Source: Legionellales bacterium (GTDB taxonomy: Bacteria > Pseudomonadota > Gammaproteobacteria > Legionellales > Legionellaceae). From it: 64,000 nucleotides of DNA. The notes beneath the pieces were generated by a model. That model did no database searches. It had not been told where the DNA came from and saw only the letters and a program-made list of their open reading frames with translations. This document shows positions 17,119 to 26,556 of the stretch, piece by piece. Location: assembly GCA_026399195.1 (NCBI GenBank), contig JAPLRK010000083.1:1-64000 (forward strand), in the 5' to 3' direction. Both the position numbers and the translations under genes were made by a program. Position 1 is the first letter of the stretch. Every line of letters starts with the position of its first letter.

Positions 17119-18507
17119 TCACTTAGGACCTATCATGTCGTCTGGCTTCACAAAATGTGCGAATTGTTCCGCGGTTAAATAGCCAAGTTTCACGGCCGCT
17201 TCTTGTAAAGAAATGTTCTCATGATGTGCTGTTTTTGCTATTTTTGCCGATTTATCATAACCAATGTGTTGATTAAGAGCTGTTACCAACATCAGTGAAT
17301 TTTTGACATATCCATCGATTACGGCTCGATTGACCTCTAGGCCCGCGATGCAATAGGTTTGAAACGACGTGCAGGTATCTGCCAATAAATGCAGGGAATG
17401 CAACACGTTAAAGATGATCACAGGTTTGAAAACATTCAATTCAAAATTGCCCTGACTGTCTGCGACGCCCACGGTTGTATCATTTCCGAGCACTTGCGCG
17501 CACACCATGGTCATGGCTTCAGCTTGGGTTGGATTCACCTTGCCGGGCATGATGGATGAACCCGGTTCATTTTCAGGTAAGGTCAACTCCCCAAGACCAC
17601 ACCGGGGCCCTGAGCCCAACCAACGCACATCATTTGCAATTTTCATCAAGGCACATGCCAACGTTTTCATAGCGCCATGGGCCGCTACCAACCCCTCGTG
17701 GGAGGCAAGAGCCGCAAATTTATTAGGCGCCGTGACGAAAGGCAATTGGGTTTCTTTGGCAATATGAGCCGCAGCAAGCGTCGCAAACTGCGGATGGGTA
17801 TTTAAACCTGTACCAACGGCCGATCCTCCCAAGGCCAACTCATATAGGTCAGGCAAAGCTTGCACAATTCGAGCCAAAGCTGCATCCAATTGTGCCACAT
17901 AGCCCGAAAATTCCTGGCCTAAGGTTAAAGGAACAGCATCTTGTAAATGCGTTCGACCTATTTTAATTATGTCTTTAAACGCTTTGCGCTTCATCTCCAA
18001 CCCATCCCGCAATCCTCGAACCGCTGGCAGCAATACACGCACCAGAGCGAGGGCTGCGGCAATGTGCATGGCTGTTGGGAAGGTGTCATTCGATGACTGT
18101 GACATGTTCACATCATCGTTGGGGTGAATCGGTGATTTACTCCCCAAGACACCACCCACCATCGCAATGGCACGATTAGAAATCACCTCATTCGCATTCA
18201 TGTTCGATTGTGTGCCGCTGCCGGTTTGCCATACATGTAATGGAAAATGGGCATCCAGTTGACCTTGGCTGACCTCATCTGCTGCAGCTATGATCAGCGC
18301 AGCCTTGTCTTCCGTCAACTTTCCCAGTTCGAGGTTGGCAAGAGCTGCTGCTTTTTTCAAGATACCAAAGGCGTGCGTTATCTCACGTGGCATGATGTCA
18401 TGACCAATGTTAAAATGGTGTAGAGATCGTTCGGTTTGCGCGCCCCAATAGTTGTCAACCCCAACAGCAATTTCACCCATGCTGTCGGTTTCTATACGTG
18501 TGTTCAT
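17119..18507 (-). CDS. fumC: class II fumarate hydratase
   Basis: Start at ATG 18507 ([15 protein letters not shown]) with GAGGA upstream; the frame is open 32 codons further, but that part is not protein-like for the family. The 462-aa enzyme converts fumarate to L-malate in the TCA cycle. The superfamily signature [10 protein letters not shown], the substrate-binding [13 protein letters not shown] region and [20 protein letters not shown] are all present. It is divergent from rsmE with 72 bp between starts, and a single gene downstream of the tRNA. Confidence 0.95.
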   Translation of the reverse strand: MNTRIETDSMGEIAVGVDNYWGAQTERSLHHFNIGHDIMPREITHAFGILKKAAALANLELGKLTEDKAALIIAAADEVSQGQLDAHFPLHVWQTGSGTQSNMNANEVISNRAIAMVGGVLGSKSPIHPNDDVNMSQSSNDTFPTAMHIAAALALVRVLLPAVRGLRDGLEMKRKAFKDIIKIGRTHLQDAVPLTLGQEFSGYVAQLDAALARIVQALPDLYELALGGSAVGTGLNTHPQFATLAAAHIAKETQLPFVTAPNKFAALASHEGLVAAHGAMKTLACALMKIANDVRWLGSGPRCGLGELTLPENEPGSSIMPGKVNPTQAEAMTMVCAQVLGNDTTVGVADSQGNFELNVFKPVIIFNVLHSLHLLADTCTSFQTYCIAGLEVNRAVIDGYVKNSLMLVTALNQHIGYDKSAKIAKTAHHENISLQEAAVKLGYLTAEQFAHFVKPDDMIGPK

Positions 18508-18579
18508 ACTTGGATAGTCCTCAAGACAAAATTTTAGAAAATTATAACCCATTTTAAGGCATAAGGGAGGGAGCAATTG

Positions 18580-19308
18580 ATGAGAACGATACGAATTTAT
18601 CAACCCGGAACCTACGAACCAGGCCAGACGCTCGAATTATCCCCACAGGCCTCTCGTCACGTAGGGACAGTGCTGCGCATGATTCCTGGAGAGGTGCTGA
18701 CTTTATTCTGTGGGGATAACCGAGAGTTTTCAGCAACCATCGCGAGCGTTCACAAGCATCAAGTCACGGCACACATCGATGACGTACACCCCATCAATCG
18801 TGAATCACCTCGAGCAATTCACCTGGCTCAGGCGCTATCCAAAGGAGATCGCATGGATTGGGTGGTTCAAAAAGCCGTTGAGCTTGGTGTGACAAGCATC
18901 ATCCCAGTATGGACCGCCCATTGTGCCATACGCCGCGACTCAGATAAGCTTGCAAAAAAACAGGCGCAATGGCAAGCCATCGCCGTCAGCGCTTGTGAGC
19001 AATCTGGCCGTAATCAAGTCCCAGTGATTCACGAAGTCTGCTCTTTACCTGCCTATTTAGAGCAGTGCAATTCATCGAGCAAATATCTATCCTCGCCGAA
19101 GGGCGCAGAGAGCTGGCGTAACCTATCCCTACCCGAGGGGGATATCGCGCTATTGATTGGCCCAGAGGGTGGGTTAAGCCATGAGGAAGTGGCTTTGGCA
19201 AGGACTTACCAATTCATCCCTTTATCGCTTGGTCCAAGAATTTTACGCACCGAAACTGCGGCACTCGTTTCGCTGAGCGTACTGCAAGCAATATTTGGTG
19301 ATGTTTGA
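18580..19308 (+). CDS. rsmE: 16S rRNA m3U1498 methyltransferase
   Basis: ATG 18580 follows a strong GGGAGGGAG site; the preceding TTG is not preferred. The 242-aa SPOUT-fold enzyme has the N-terminal PUA-like part ([17 protein letters not shown]), [30 protein letters not shown] and the trefoil-knot SAM site [13 protein letters not shown]...[11 protein letters not shown]. It methylates N3 of U1498 in 30S subunits. A trxA promoter overlaps its 3' end. Confidence 0.93.
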   Translation: MRTIRIYQPGTYEPGQTLELSPQASRHVGTVLRMIPGEVLTLFCGDNREFSATIASVHKHQVTAHIDDVHPINRESPRAIHLAQALSKGDRMDWVVQKAVELGVTSIIPVWTAHCAIRRDSDKLAKKQAQWQAIAVSACEQSGRNQVPVIHEVCSLPAYLEQCNSSSKYLSSPKGAESWRNLSLPEGDIALLIGPEGGLSHEEVALARTYQFIPLSLGPRILRTETAALVSLSVLQAIFGDV

Positions 19309-19324
19309 ATATCGGGTATATAAT
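19295..19324 (+). promoter_or_regulatory. sigma70-type promoter for trxA
   Basis: TTGGTG (19295-19300), an 18-bp spacer and TATAAT (19319-19324), about 130 bp before the trxA start. The -35 box lies within the end of rsmE. Confidence 0.5.
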
Positions 19325-19454
19325 GTAGGACAGTGTACAAGACGCCCGTGCCGAAAGGCTGGGACTATTTTGCACATAACAATTCTTGATCAAAACCACA
19401 GGCACCTTTTTGCGTGTGGCTTTGGTCAAACCCCAATATCTAATGAGGTTTCCC

Positions 19455-19781
19455 ATGAGCGAGCACATCAAAACTGTAACTGATTTAGGCTTTGAACAAG
19501 ATGTTCTAAAGGCAACAAAACCCGTTTTGGTCGATTTTTGGGCCGAATGGTGTGGGCCTTGTCGAGCACTGACACCTATTTTAGAAGACGTGGCGGCACA
19601 TTATGATGACAAGGTGACATTTGCAAAAATGAACATCGATGAAAACCCACAAACCCCATCAAAATATGGGGTCATGAGTATCCCCACCCTGATTTTATTT
19701 AAAAACGGTCAGGTGGAAGCCATCAAGATGGGACTGCTCTCAAAATCTCAGCTGAGTGCCTTCATTGATAGTCATACCTAG
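19455..19781 (+). CDS. trxA: thioredoxin
   Basis: Start at ATG 19455 (MSEHIKTVTD), with GAGG upstream; the longer frame adds a non-homologous 23-residue leader. The 108-aa cytoplasmic thioredoxin has the active site WCGPC (C33, C36), FAKMNIDENP, and cis-proline in MSIPTLILF. It reduces protein disulfides, including those of peroxiredoxins and ribonucleotide reductase. It is a single gene with its own promoter and a following terminator-like hairpin. Confidence 0.95.
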   Translation: MSEHIKTVTDLGFEQDVLKATKPVLVDFWAEWCGPCRALTPILEDVAAHYDDKVTFAKMNIDENPQTPSKYGVMSIPTLILFKNGQVEAIKMGLLSKSQLSAFIDSHT

Positions 19782-19803
19782 CACCTTAGCCACCTGGTGA
19801 TCC

Positions 19804-19830
19804 GCACCCTCATCTTAGAGAGGTGCTTTT
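19804..19830 (+). terminator. rho-independent terminator after trxA
   Basis: Stem GCACCCTC/GAGAGGTGC with one bulged A, followed by TTTT. It lies 22 bp past the trxA stop. Confidence 0.6.
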
Positions 19831-19845
19831 GGCCAAGTTCAAACA

Positions 19846-20412
19846 TTACGTCCGTGGCAAAGTGACGCCCACCTGTCCTTGATATTTTCCTTCGCGGTCT
19901 CGATAAGAGACCGCGCATACTTCAGAGGCCTCTAGAAATATCATTTGTGCGACCCCTTCGTTGGCATAGATTTTAGCGGGTAGTGTGGTGGTGTTGGAAA
20001 ACTCTAGCGTCACATGACCTTCCCATTCGGGCTCAAGTGGCGTTACATTCACGATGATCCCGCAACGTGCATACGTGGATTTTCCAAGGCAAATGGTCAA
20101 CACATTTCGCGGAATACGAAAGTACTCCACGGTTCGTGCGAGAGCGAATGAATTGGGGGGGATGATACAAATAGGCGCCTCTACATCGACAAAACTATTG
20201 GCATCAAATGCCTTTGGATCAACAATCGCTGAATTAATGTTGGTGAAAATTTTAAATTCACTCGCACAACGAACGTCATAACCGTAACTAGATACCCCGT
20301 ATGAAATGATCCGCCCTGCCTCATTTTCACGCACTTGCCCCGGTTGAAAAGGCGAAATCATGCCATGTTCCAACGCCATTTTCTCTATCCATTTGTCTGA
20401 TTTGATAGACAT
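19846..20412 (-). CDS. dcd: dCTP deaminase
   Basis: This 188-aa enzyme is of the homotrimeric Dcd type, converting dCTP to dUTP for thymidylate synthesis. Marks are [13 protein letters not shown], the [30 protein letters not shown] core (substrate loop and catalytic Glu) and the C-terminal GKYQGQ lid. Length matches the E. coli enzyme. It is transcribed convergently to trxA and lies 29 bp downstream of the porin gene. Confidence 0.95.
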   Translation of the reverse strand: MSIKSDKWIEKMALEHGMISPFQPGQVRENEAGRIISYGVSSYGYDVRCASEFKIFTNINSAIVDPKAFDANSFVDVEAPICIIPPNSFALARTVEYFRIPRNVLTICLGKSTYARCGIIVNVTPLEPEWEGHVTLEFSNTTTLPAKIYANEGVAQMIFLEASEVCAVSYRDREGKYQGQVGVTLPRT

Positions 20413-20441
20413 TCAGCACTCCTTTTTGACTCGAAAAAAGT

Positions 20442-22088
20442 TTAAAAATACACGCCGATTTGTGCCAGCAAGGTATCTGAAGCCCCCCCTGGACTTATCG
20501 TATTTGCATTCGTCACACCCACAGGTGACGCACCATTTGCATATTGGTTCTGTGGAAAATAGCGATCATGTCGATATTCTAAACTTTCCACGGTATCTTT
20601 CCAAATCGATATATTAAATACCCCTGCGAAGCGTTGCGAAGGCATGTTTAAGGCCAAAGTTTCTTTTGACCATTGATAACCCAAGGTGAAAGAGGACGGC
20701 TTTTTAAACATGATGAACGTAACCCCCGCCTCCAATTGTCCAGCTTGCGGCCGTGCGCCCTGGCCATTCATGCTCAGATCTTGAGTCCTAAACCGACCGG
20801 TGGTCCCAACCCATTCGGCAGTAAAGTTATACCTGTCAATACTTAAACTACCATGCACACCAGCCGCTGGTATTTTACGAACAGCCTCACTGCCATTGGT
20901 TATGGATGAAAAGCCCCCGAAGGTCGTCCCAGAGGATGATCCCGAAAATTGAAGCCCATCGGCATCATCAATCCCACTGATAATACTAGCCCCAACTTCG
21001 GCTGTGGCATGTTCTGAGACAAACATATAACCGGCATTCACGCCGCCAGACGCGCACGACCCGAGCGTTGTGTCACTTCTAAAACCATACACCGCTGCAA
21101 AGGGGCCTGAGTCTTTTTGTGATTTGTAACCCAGGATAAAGGGTCTAGATTTCGTTCGAGCAAGAATCATCGTCAAGGGCGCACTCACCATCGCTGATGA
21201 AAAACGTCCGAACGGAACAAACAATTGCCCCCCCGTAAAATATAAGGGCGTTTTATCCAAATTCCCAATATTCACAAAGCCCATATTCAAATCAATGGAA
21301 GAGTTGGACAAACGTTGTCCCCCAGTGCCTGGGGGCGCTGAATCAAAGGCCAGCGACATATAAGCTTCTACATTTTTATTAAGAATAGCAGCTATATCCA
21401 GTTCACTCGTTCCGAGCGACAAATCACCCGATCGTTCCCGGACCCACGGATCACCAACCGAAGCAATCGGCTCGACTTTACCACTCACGGCAATAATGGG
21501 CTGATTTGGTCCGGGATACCCCAAACTACCATAAGCACGATAGAGACCCCGACGCTGTTGCAGCAAACGAATATCTCGGTTAATACTTGAAATGTTAACA
21601 ATATAATCAGAGCCGTCAAATGCCGGACGACTACCCAAATAAGGGGAAGTCACAACCGGCACGCCCGCGATGTAACTGATAACATGTTCATCCGCAACAA
21701 GCGCTGTAGGGTAGAAAGCCATGGACTCAGGCGCCGCGTCTGGGCGATGCACCGTTATAGGGCTTGAATGAAATTTGGCAGAGGCCGATGAAGACTTGGT
21801 TAAAGACGCTGAAGGTTTCTTTTGCCTTGAGGGTTTCGGCAAGCTTGATATGGAAGAACGCTCGCGACTAGGCATCGACTGTCGTATTTTATTTTTCGGG
21901 AGGCTTTTTGATTTTTTATGAACAGATTGACTCACCAATTGCTTCTGAAGCTGATTTAATTGCGCTTGTAGCGCCATGGTTTGTTGCTGCAACTGTTCCA
22001 CCTGACGCTGCAATTCCTCGACCGGTTTCGCAAAAACCAGGTGTGAAAAAAAGCCAAGGAACATCAAAAGAAAAAAATGTGGTTTCAT
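20442..22088 (-). CDS. LbtU-like/DUF3573 outer membrane porin with N-terminal coiled coil
   Basis: This 548-aa protein has a signal peptide (about 1-20, ending LVFA) and a short heptad coiled coil rich in Gln/Leu (about 22-52). A Ser/Lys-rich linker follows (to ~115), and then a long beta-barrel-like region with alternating strands ending in aromatic VYF. This layout matches DUF3573 proteins of Legionella, including LbtU, the TonB-independent legiobactin receptor. A siderophore or small-solute channel role is inferred from the family. No iron-regulation site was recognised. A MITE-like element sits directly upstream in the promoter region. Confidence 0.75.
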   Translation of the reverse strand: MKPHFFLLMFLGFFSHLVFAKPVEELQRQVEQLQQQTMALQAQLNQLQKQLVSQSVHKKSKSLPKNKIRQSMPSRERSSISSLPKPSRQKKPSASLTKSSSASAKFHSSPITVHRPDAAPESMAFYPTALVADEHVISYIAGVPVVTSPYLGSRPAFDGSDYIVNISSINRDIRLLQQRRGLYRAYGSLGYPGPNQPIIAVSGKVEPIASVGDPWVRERSGDLSLGTSELDIAAILNKNVEAYMSLAFDSAPPGTGGQRLSNSSIDLNMGFVNIGNLDKTPLYFTGGQLFVPFGRFSSAMVSAPLTMILARTKSRPFILGYKSQKDSGPFAAVYGFRSDTTLGSCASGGVNAGYMFVSEHATAEVGASIISGIDDADGLQFSGSSSGTTFGGFSSITNGSEAVRKIPAAGVHGSLSIDRYNFTAEWVGTTGRFRTQDLSMNGQGARPQAGQLEAGVTFIMFKKPSSFTLGYQWSKETLALNMPSQRFAGVFNISIWKDTVESLEYRHDRYFPQNQYANGASPVGVTNANTISPGGASDTLLAQIGVYF

Positions 22089-22129
22089 TTACAAATAGCT
22101 CCTATACAGATGGTTGACTTGGGATGTTG

Positions 22130-22332
22130 CGCGAAATAACTTCCTATTTTTGCACGGAGCTGGACATTCACTTAAAAAGTCGGCGCTAAAAAAGTTAAGA
22201 TGTATCTACTGTGTGCGGTCATAGATTGCGCACCATATAGCAGTACATTGAACTTTTTTAAGTTCCGAACGTCTGAAGAAAATATTCAGGTTTGATACAA
22301 AAATAGGAAGTTATTTCACGCCCGATCCAGAT
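22130..22332. mobile_element. MITE-like element with 20-bp perfect inverted repeats
   Basis: Bases 22133-22152 are the exact inverse of 22298-22317, about 145 bp apart. Secondary inverted segments lie inside (CTTAAAAAGT near 22172 and ACTTTTTTAAG near 22252). The right end extends outward to GGATCGGGC on the minus strand. No coding frame is inside. The terminal motif, read as GGATCGGGAGCGAAATAACT, recurs in variant form at 28322 and 36614. It fills most of the 321-bp gap between the two outer-membrane protein genes. Confidence 0.7.
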
Positions 22333-22357
22333 AGGGTATTCAATCCATGAACCCAAT

Positions 22358-22387
22358 AAAAAACCCATCACAACGTGATGGGTTTTT
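22358..22387 (-). terminator. rho-independent terminator of the MOMP gene
   Basis: An 8-bp perfect stem (CCCATCAC/GTGATGGG) with a 3-nt loop, then six T on the minus strand. It lies 23 bp past the MOMP stop. Confidence 0.85.
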
Positions 22388-22409
22388 AAAACTACTGAAC
22401 AGCAGAGAA

Positions 22410-23390
22410 CTAAGCGACGTTACCAATCCACTTCAGACCAACGAAAGGTCCATTAACTGCAAAGTTTGTTTCTTTAGTGAGACCACCACCAATCCCAGTA
22501 TGCAGAGCATCCCAGTAGTTAACCCACATCCAACCTGCATCCAAGCTCAGGTCACCTTGAGCCATAGCGTAAGTGTATTTCACACCCAATTTACCTTCCA
22601 GTTCTGGAACAACTGCTGTTGCAGATCCTGTTGCGGTAAGTGTAGGAAGGAGATTAGCGTCGTCTACGACAACAAGTGAGTTGGTAAAGCTTTGAGATCC
22701 AACATACAAGCCTGTTGCACCATTCGCATACATAGCGAAACCATTGCCCCAGTTGTACCAATAGTCAGCGCCAATTCTAGGACCAAAGCCGTTGAATTTT
22801 TGATCACTATTAGCAGCAATGTTACCACCTAAGTCAACATTTGTTAGTGCAGGTTCATTGATATTTAGACCTGCGTTAGCACGGATACTGACAAATTGCA
22901 CGCCACCATGGAAGCGAATATTTTTCCACTCACCGAAATGTGCATGCTGACCAAACTCAAGATTGACCGCATCCCAACGTGATTGGTTGCTGCCAGTAGT
23001 GGTTATAGCCGAATCAATCTCTGTACCAGGGATAACATCAAGAACCCTTGATGTTGTGTGGTTCAAATGATACCAGTTCAAGTTCAGGTCGTTGCCTGTG
23101 CTGAAGTGGTAAGAACCTTCTAACTTAAAGCCCCAACCCCAATTGTATGGTCCGGCGTTATAAGTTTCGAGAGTATCACCATTAGCAGCAACAGTTACTG
23201 TTGAATTTTGGTATGGGTAACCAGAGTAGGTAGGTTTCAAGTACAATGCTTGAACTCCGAAGTCCCAAGCACTGCTTGCACATGGAACCGTTACACTACC
23301 AGGAGTACATACGGGGCCCATGGTACCAGCGAATACTGCACTGCTACCAAAAGCGAGAACAGCTACGGCTGTTTTTTTAAGATTTAACAT
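22410..23390 (-). CDS. Legionella-type major outer membrane protein (MOMP) family porin
   Basis: This 326-aa protein has a clean signal peptide (about 1-21, ending AVFAG). The mature start GTMGPVCTPGSVTVPC contains two cysteines, as in Legionella MOMP/OmpS, whose subunits are disulfide-linked. WDFGVQALYLKPTY, GWGFKLEGSYHF and LNWYHLNH are MOMP-family strands, and the terminal strand is GLKWIGNVA. It is predicted to be a trimeric porin of the outer membrane. A consensus sigma70 promoter and strong terminator suggest high expression. It is the clearest taxonomic marker in the window. Confidence 0.9.
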   Translation of the reverse strand: MLNLKKTAVAVLAFGSSAVFAGTMGPVCTPGSVTVPCASSAWDFGVQALYLKPTYSGYPYQNSTVTVAANGDTLETYNAGPYNWGWGFKLEGSYHFSTGNDLNLNWYHLNHTTSRVLDVIPGTEIDSAITTTGSNQSRWDAVNLEFGQHAHFGEWKNIRFHGGVQFVSIRANAGLNINEPALTNVDLGGNIAANSDQKFNGFGPRIGADYWYNWGNGFAMYANGATGLYVGSQSFTNSLVVVDDANLLPTLTATGSATAVVPELEGKLGVKYTYAMAQGDLSLDAGWMWVNYWDALHTGIGGGLTKETNFAVNGPFVGLKWIGNVA

Positions 23391-23789
23391 ACTTTATCTC
23401 CACTTTTTATTATTAAATTTCCGTTTTGTTAGTCAAGCCACAACCTCGTATTGACATCAGTACGCCATCATCGCTCTAATACGAAAACGTACATGGGAGC
23501 ATTATCTAGCCTCATTTTCACAATGTCAACAGCATTATTGTAAATTCATTATCATTTAGCCCATCTGAGAGCACCCCTCAGAACATCAGGTCAATCATAA
23601 TGTCACCCAAGAGAAATTACAACATTTTTGGGTTCGTTGTCAATTCTAATTGTTGTGGTAGAGAAGAGAGTATGAATAAGGACTCATGCCCTCTTCTCCA
23701 TGAAGCACCCTATTTTTTCATGCGGGTTTGCCAAATACCCGAAAGATCATGCTATTCTTCCTCGATATTGTGGCTTGGAACTTTTGATC
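23391..23789. promoter_or_regulatory. 399-bp divergent intergenic region (MOMP / pyrC)
   Basis: AT-rich spacer without a convincing gene. It contains the MOMP promoter (23501-23529) and the pyrC leader. The frame of pyrC is open upstream to 23700, but that part lacks homology-like character. A stretch at 23537-23557 weakly resembles half of a Fur box; not claimed. Confidence 0.5.
23501..23529 (-). promoter_or_regulatory. consensus sigma70 promoter of the MOMP gene
   Basis: On the minus strand, TTGACA (23529-23524), a 17-bp spacer and GATAAT (23506-23501). It predicts a ~100-nt 5' leader before the MOMP start. Confidence 0.85.
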
Positions 23790-24824
23790 ATGCGAACCTT
23801 ACTCCTTCACCGTCCAGATGATTGGCATGTTCATTTTCGAGACGGGACAGCACTCCAAAATACGGTTCCGGCCACAGCAAATCACTTTGCCCGCGCATTG
23901 GCCATGCCGAACGTAAAGCCTGCGTTAACGACCCTGGCTTCGGTGAATGCTTATCACGAGCGTCTCTTGAACGCGACGCCCCCCAATGCAAATTTTACGC
24001 CCTACATGACCTTCTACCTCAACGAGGTCGTACAACCCGATGAACTCATGCAGCTCCATCACCACCCGCATATTTTAGGAGCCAAATATTATCCTCAGGG
24101 TGCCACAACCCACTCGGAAGAGGGCGCGCGGTCACTGGCCGCTCTTTACCCGCTTCTTGAGGTGATGCAGGATTGTGATTTGGTCTTACAAATCCATGGG
24201 GAAGTTACCCATGGGGATATCTTTGAAAGAGAGGGCTTGTTTATTAAAGACGTCCTTCTGCCTTTAACGCGTCATTTCCCAAAACTGAGAATGGTCTTAG
24301 AACATATCTCCACTCGCGCGGCCGTTGAGTTCGTCACCACAGCATCACCATTGATTACGGCCACCATTACGCCACACCATCTTTTATATAATAGAAACGA
24401 TCTTCTCGCCGGTGGGTTAAAACCGCATTATTATTGTCTTCCCGTTTTGAAACACGCTGACGACCAGAGGGCCGTACAAAAAGCTGCGGTGAGTGGCAAT
24501 CCTAAATTTTTTGCAGGCACCGACAGCGCTCCCCACGCCATCGCTCATAAAGAAAATGCCTGTTGTTCAGCTGGCATCTATTCAGCTCCTTTCGCGCTCC
24601 TGCTCTATGCCAAAATTTTTGATGAATTAAACAAACTGCCGCAGTTGGATCCTTTTATGAGTCAATTTGGAGCCCACTTTTATCACTTACCTCAAACAGA
24701 AAGCCTCATCGAGCTCGTGGAGCGCCCGCAAACGATTCCGCCGCACCTACCCTTTGGAAGAGAGCGAGTCGTGCCTATTGCCGCCTCCACCACGCTCCCC
24801 TGGAGTCCACATGAACCCACGTGA
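23790..24824 (+). CDS. pyrC: dihydroorotase
   Basis: Start at ATG 23790 (MRTLLLHRPDDWHVHFRDG); upstream in-frame ATGs add a leader unlike the family. The 344-aa zinc amidohydrolase of the short PyrC type closes carbamoyl-aspartate to dihydroorotate in pyrimidine synthesis. Metal ligands H13 and H15 in HVHFRDG, the carbamylated lysine in ILGAKYYPQG, QIHGEVT, VLEHIS and the catalytic Asp in AGTDSAPH are all seen. It overlaps rnt by 14 bp, so the two are co-transcribed. Confidence 0.95.
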   Translation: MRTLLLHRPDDWHVHFRDGTALQNTVPATANHFARALAMPNVKPALTTLASVNAYHERLLNATPPNANFTPYMTFYLNEVVQPDELMQLHHHPHILGAKYYPQGATTHSEEGARSLAALYPLLEVMQDCDLVLQIHGEVTHGDIFEREGLFIKDVLLPLTRHFPKLRMVLEHISTRAAVEFVTTASPLITATITPHHLLYNRNDLLAGGLKPHYYCLPVLKHADDQRAVQKAAVSGNPKFFAGTDSAPHAIAHKENACCSAGIYSAPFALLLYAKIFDELNKLPQLDPFMSQFGAHFYHLPQTESLIELVERPQTIPPHLPFGRERVVPIAASTTLPWSPHEPT

Positions 24825-25443
24825 TTGTATCTTGTCAAAACATATCAAACATCGGTTCCGGGGCTTTTTACCGGTGGTTGTGGATGTAGAAACAGCCGGT
24901 GTTGTCCCACACAAGCATGCCCTCCTAGAAATGTGCATCGTACTGCTTCGCATCGACGAAAAGGGGTGCTTCACACCATCCGAGCGATATTTTGAACATA
25001 TTTTGCCTTTCGAAGGTGCGGAGTTGGATCCCAAATCGCTGGCATTCAATCAAATCGATCCCTATCAACCCCTGCGATTTGCCGTCGATGAAAAACAAGC
25101 CCTCGAGCGCTTATTTGCACCCATTCAAAAAGCAATAAAACAAGCCCAATGCCAACGTGCGGTCTTGGTGGGACACAACGCCTGGTTTGATCTTTTGTTC
25201 ATCAAAGAGGCAGCCCTTCGCGCCAAGATCAAGTTCCCATTTCATGCTTTTACCTGTTTTGATACGGCAACTCTGAGTGGCTTTGTCTATGGGCAAACCG
25301 TATTGGCAAAAGCGGCAAAGGCTGCGGGTATTGCCTTTGATCTCAATGAAGCCCATTCCGCCATTTATGATGCGGAGAAAACAGCAGAATTATTTTGTGC
25401 GATGATGAACACTTGGCGGGAACGCGTACCGTTGGATCCCTAA
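24811..25443 (+). CDS. rnt: ribonuclease T
   Basis: Start at ATG 24811 (MNPRDCILSKHIKHRFRGF), preceded by TGGAG and overlapping the pyrC end. The 210-aa DEDDh exonuclease has VVVDVETAG (Exo I), LVGHNAWFDLLFI (Exo II) and NEAHSAIYDAEKTAELF (Exo III, with His). RNase T trims 3' ends of tRNA and other stable RNAs as a dimer. Length is normal. Confidence 0.93.
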   Translation: MNPRDCILSKHIKHRFRGFLPVVVDVETAGVVPHKHALLEMCIVLLRIDEKGCFTPSERYFEHILPFEGAELDPKSLAFNQIDPYQPLRFAVDEKQALERLFAPIQKAIKQAQCQRAVLVGHNAWFDLLFIKEAALRAKIKFPFHAFTCFDTATLSGFVYGQTVLAKAAKAAGIAFDLNEAHSAIYDAEKTAELFCAMMNTWRERVPLDP

Positions 25444-25475
25444 AGGCCCACGAGAAATCATGAGCCCAGACAAGA

Positions 25476-26081
25476 TTACAATGAACCAGCGTGCTCTGCC
25501 AAATAAGAAGCAACGCCATTAGGAGAAGCTTTCATTCCAGCATCACCTTTTTTCCAACCGGCAGGACACACTTCACCATGCTCTTCAAAAAACTGTACAG
25601 CATCAATGAGGCGCAAAAGCTCATCCACGTTTCGACCAATGGGCAAATCATTCACCATTTGCGATCGCACCACACCATTTTTATCAATGATGAAGGCACC
25701 ACGAAACGCAACGCCTGCTACGGGGTGCTCCACACCATAGGACTGGCAAATGGTGTGCGTCATATCAGCGGCCATGGTGTATCTGACGGGGCCAATGCCG
25801 CCGTCTTTGATGGCTGTATTTCGATAAGCATTGTGGGTAAAATGTGAGTCAATAGAGACCGAAACCACCTCGACGCCTCGACTACTGAACTCATTCAAGC
25901 GGTGATCAAGGGCTATCAGCTCTGAAGGACAAACGAAGGTAAAATCTAGAGGGTAAAAAAAGACCAGCCCATATTTTCCCTTCAGATGATCATGCAAATT
26001 GAATTTATCAACCATTTCGCCAGTTCCCAATACGGCAGGAACGGTAAAATCAGGGGCCTTACGCCCAACTAAAACACTCAT
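25476..26081 (-). CDS. typical 2-Cys peroxiredoxin (AhpC/TSA family)
   Basis: The 201-aa enzyme has peroxidatic Cys51 in DFTFVCPSE and resolving Cys172 in EVCPAGW, with a C-terminal tail containing YLAEH. It reduces hydrogen peroxide and organic peroxides with thioredoxin or AhpD-type donors. It lies 16 bp downstream of grxD on the same strand, with sodB divergent beyond; the three form an oxidative-defence cluster. In Legionella such proteins are named AhpC2 or Tsa. Confidence 0.93.
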   Translation of the reverse strand: MSVLVGRKAPDFTVPAVLGTGEMVDKFNLHDHLKGKYGLVFFYPLDFTFVCPSELIALDHRLNEFSSRGVEVVSVSIDSHFTHNAYRNTAIKDGGIGPVRYTMAADMTHTICQSYGVEHPVAGVAFRGAFIIDKNGVVRSQMVNDLPIGRNVDELLRLIDAVQFFEEHGEVCPAGWKKGDAGMKASPNGVASYLAEHAGSL

Positions 26082-26097
26082 GTTTATCCTCCTAAAA

Positions 26098-26415
26098 TTA
26101 TACGGCTACCGCCTCTCTTAACACATGTTCTAACTCACCTTGCTCATACATTTCAGCAATAATATCAGAGCCACCTATCAATTCACCTTTCACATACAAT
26201 TGCGGGAAAGTGGGCCAATCCGCATATTGTGGCAGCGTTTGCCGGATATCTGGGTTGGTCAAAATGTCCACAAAAGCAAAGTCCACGCCGCATGCATCAA
26301 TGCATTGAACGGCACGGGCCGAAAACCCACATTGTGGGTTTTTAGGTGTTCCTTTCATGTATAAAAGAATCGCATGTTCAGCGAGCTGTTGCTTAATTTT
26401 CTCAATCGTATCCAC
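26098..26415 (-). CDS. grxD: monothiol glutaredoxin (Grx4 type)
   Basis: This 105-aa protein has the monothiol active site CGFS (Cys29), the KGTP glutathione-binding segment, WPTFPQLYVKGELIGGSDI and a C-terminal helix. Grx4/GrxD proteins bind and transfer [2Fe-2S] clusters with glutathione and BolA partners. It is the first gene of a probable grxD-peroxiredoxin unit, divergent from sodB. Confidence 0.93.
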   Translation of the reverse strand: MDTIEKIKQQLAEHAILLYMKGTPKNPQCGFSARAVQCIDACGVDFAFVDILTNPDIRQTLPQYADWPTFPQLYVKGELIGGSDIIAEMYEQGELEHVLREAVAV

Positions 26416-26488
26416 CGGAACCCCTGTTGGTTAAGAATAAACCTCCCATTATGTCGAAAATAAAGCCATTCCGCAACTGTTCAGCTGA

Positions 26489-26516
26489 TTGAAACTGTTT
26501 TTCAACCTGTTACACT
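26489..26516 (+). promoter_or_regulatory. sigma70-type promoter of sodB
   Basis: TTGAAA (26489-26494), a 16-bp spacer and TACACT (26511-26516), 40 bp before the sodB start. Confidence 0.55.
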
Positions 26517-26556
26517 ACCTTTTTACTCATTCACCGCCCTTCAATAGGAGATTTTC

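Noticed and set aside
20155-20161. G7 run in dcd as a phase-variation tract
   Set aside because: It encodes conserved Pro residues of an essential-type enzyme and is too short.
23537-23557. Possible Fur box upstream of the MOMP gene
   Set aside because: Only about half of the 19-bp consensus matches; the MOMP promoter nearby is a plain sigma70 type.
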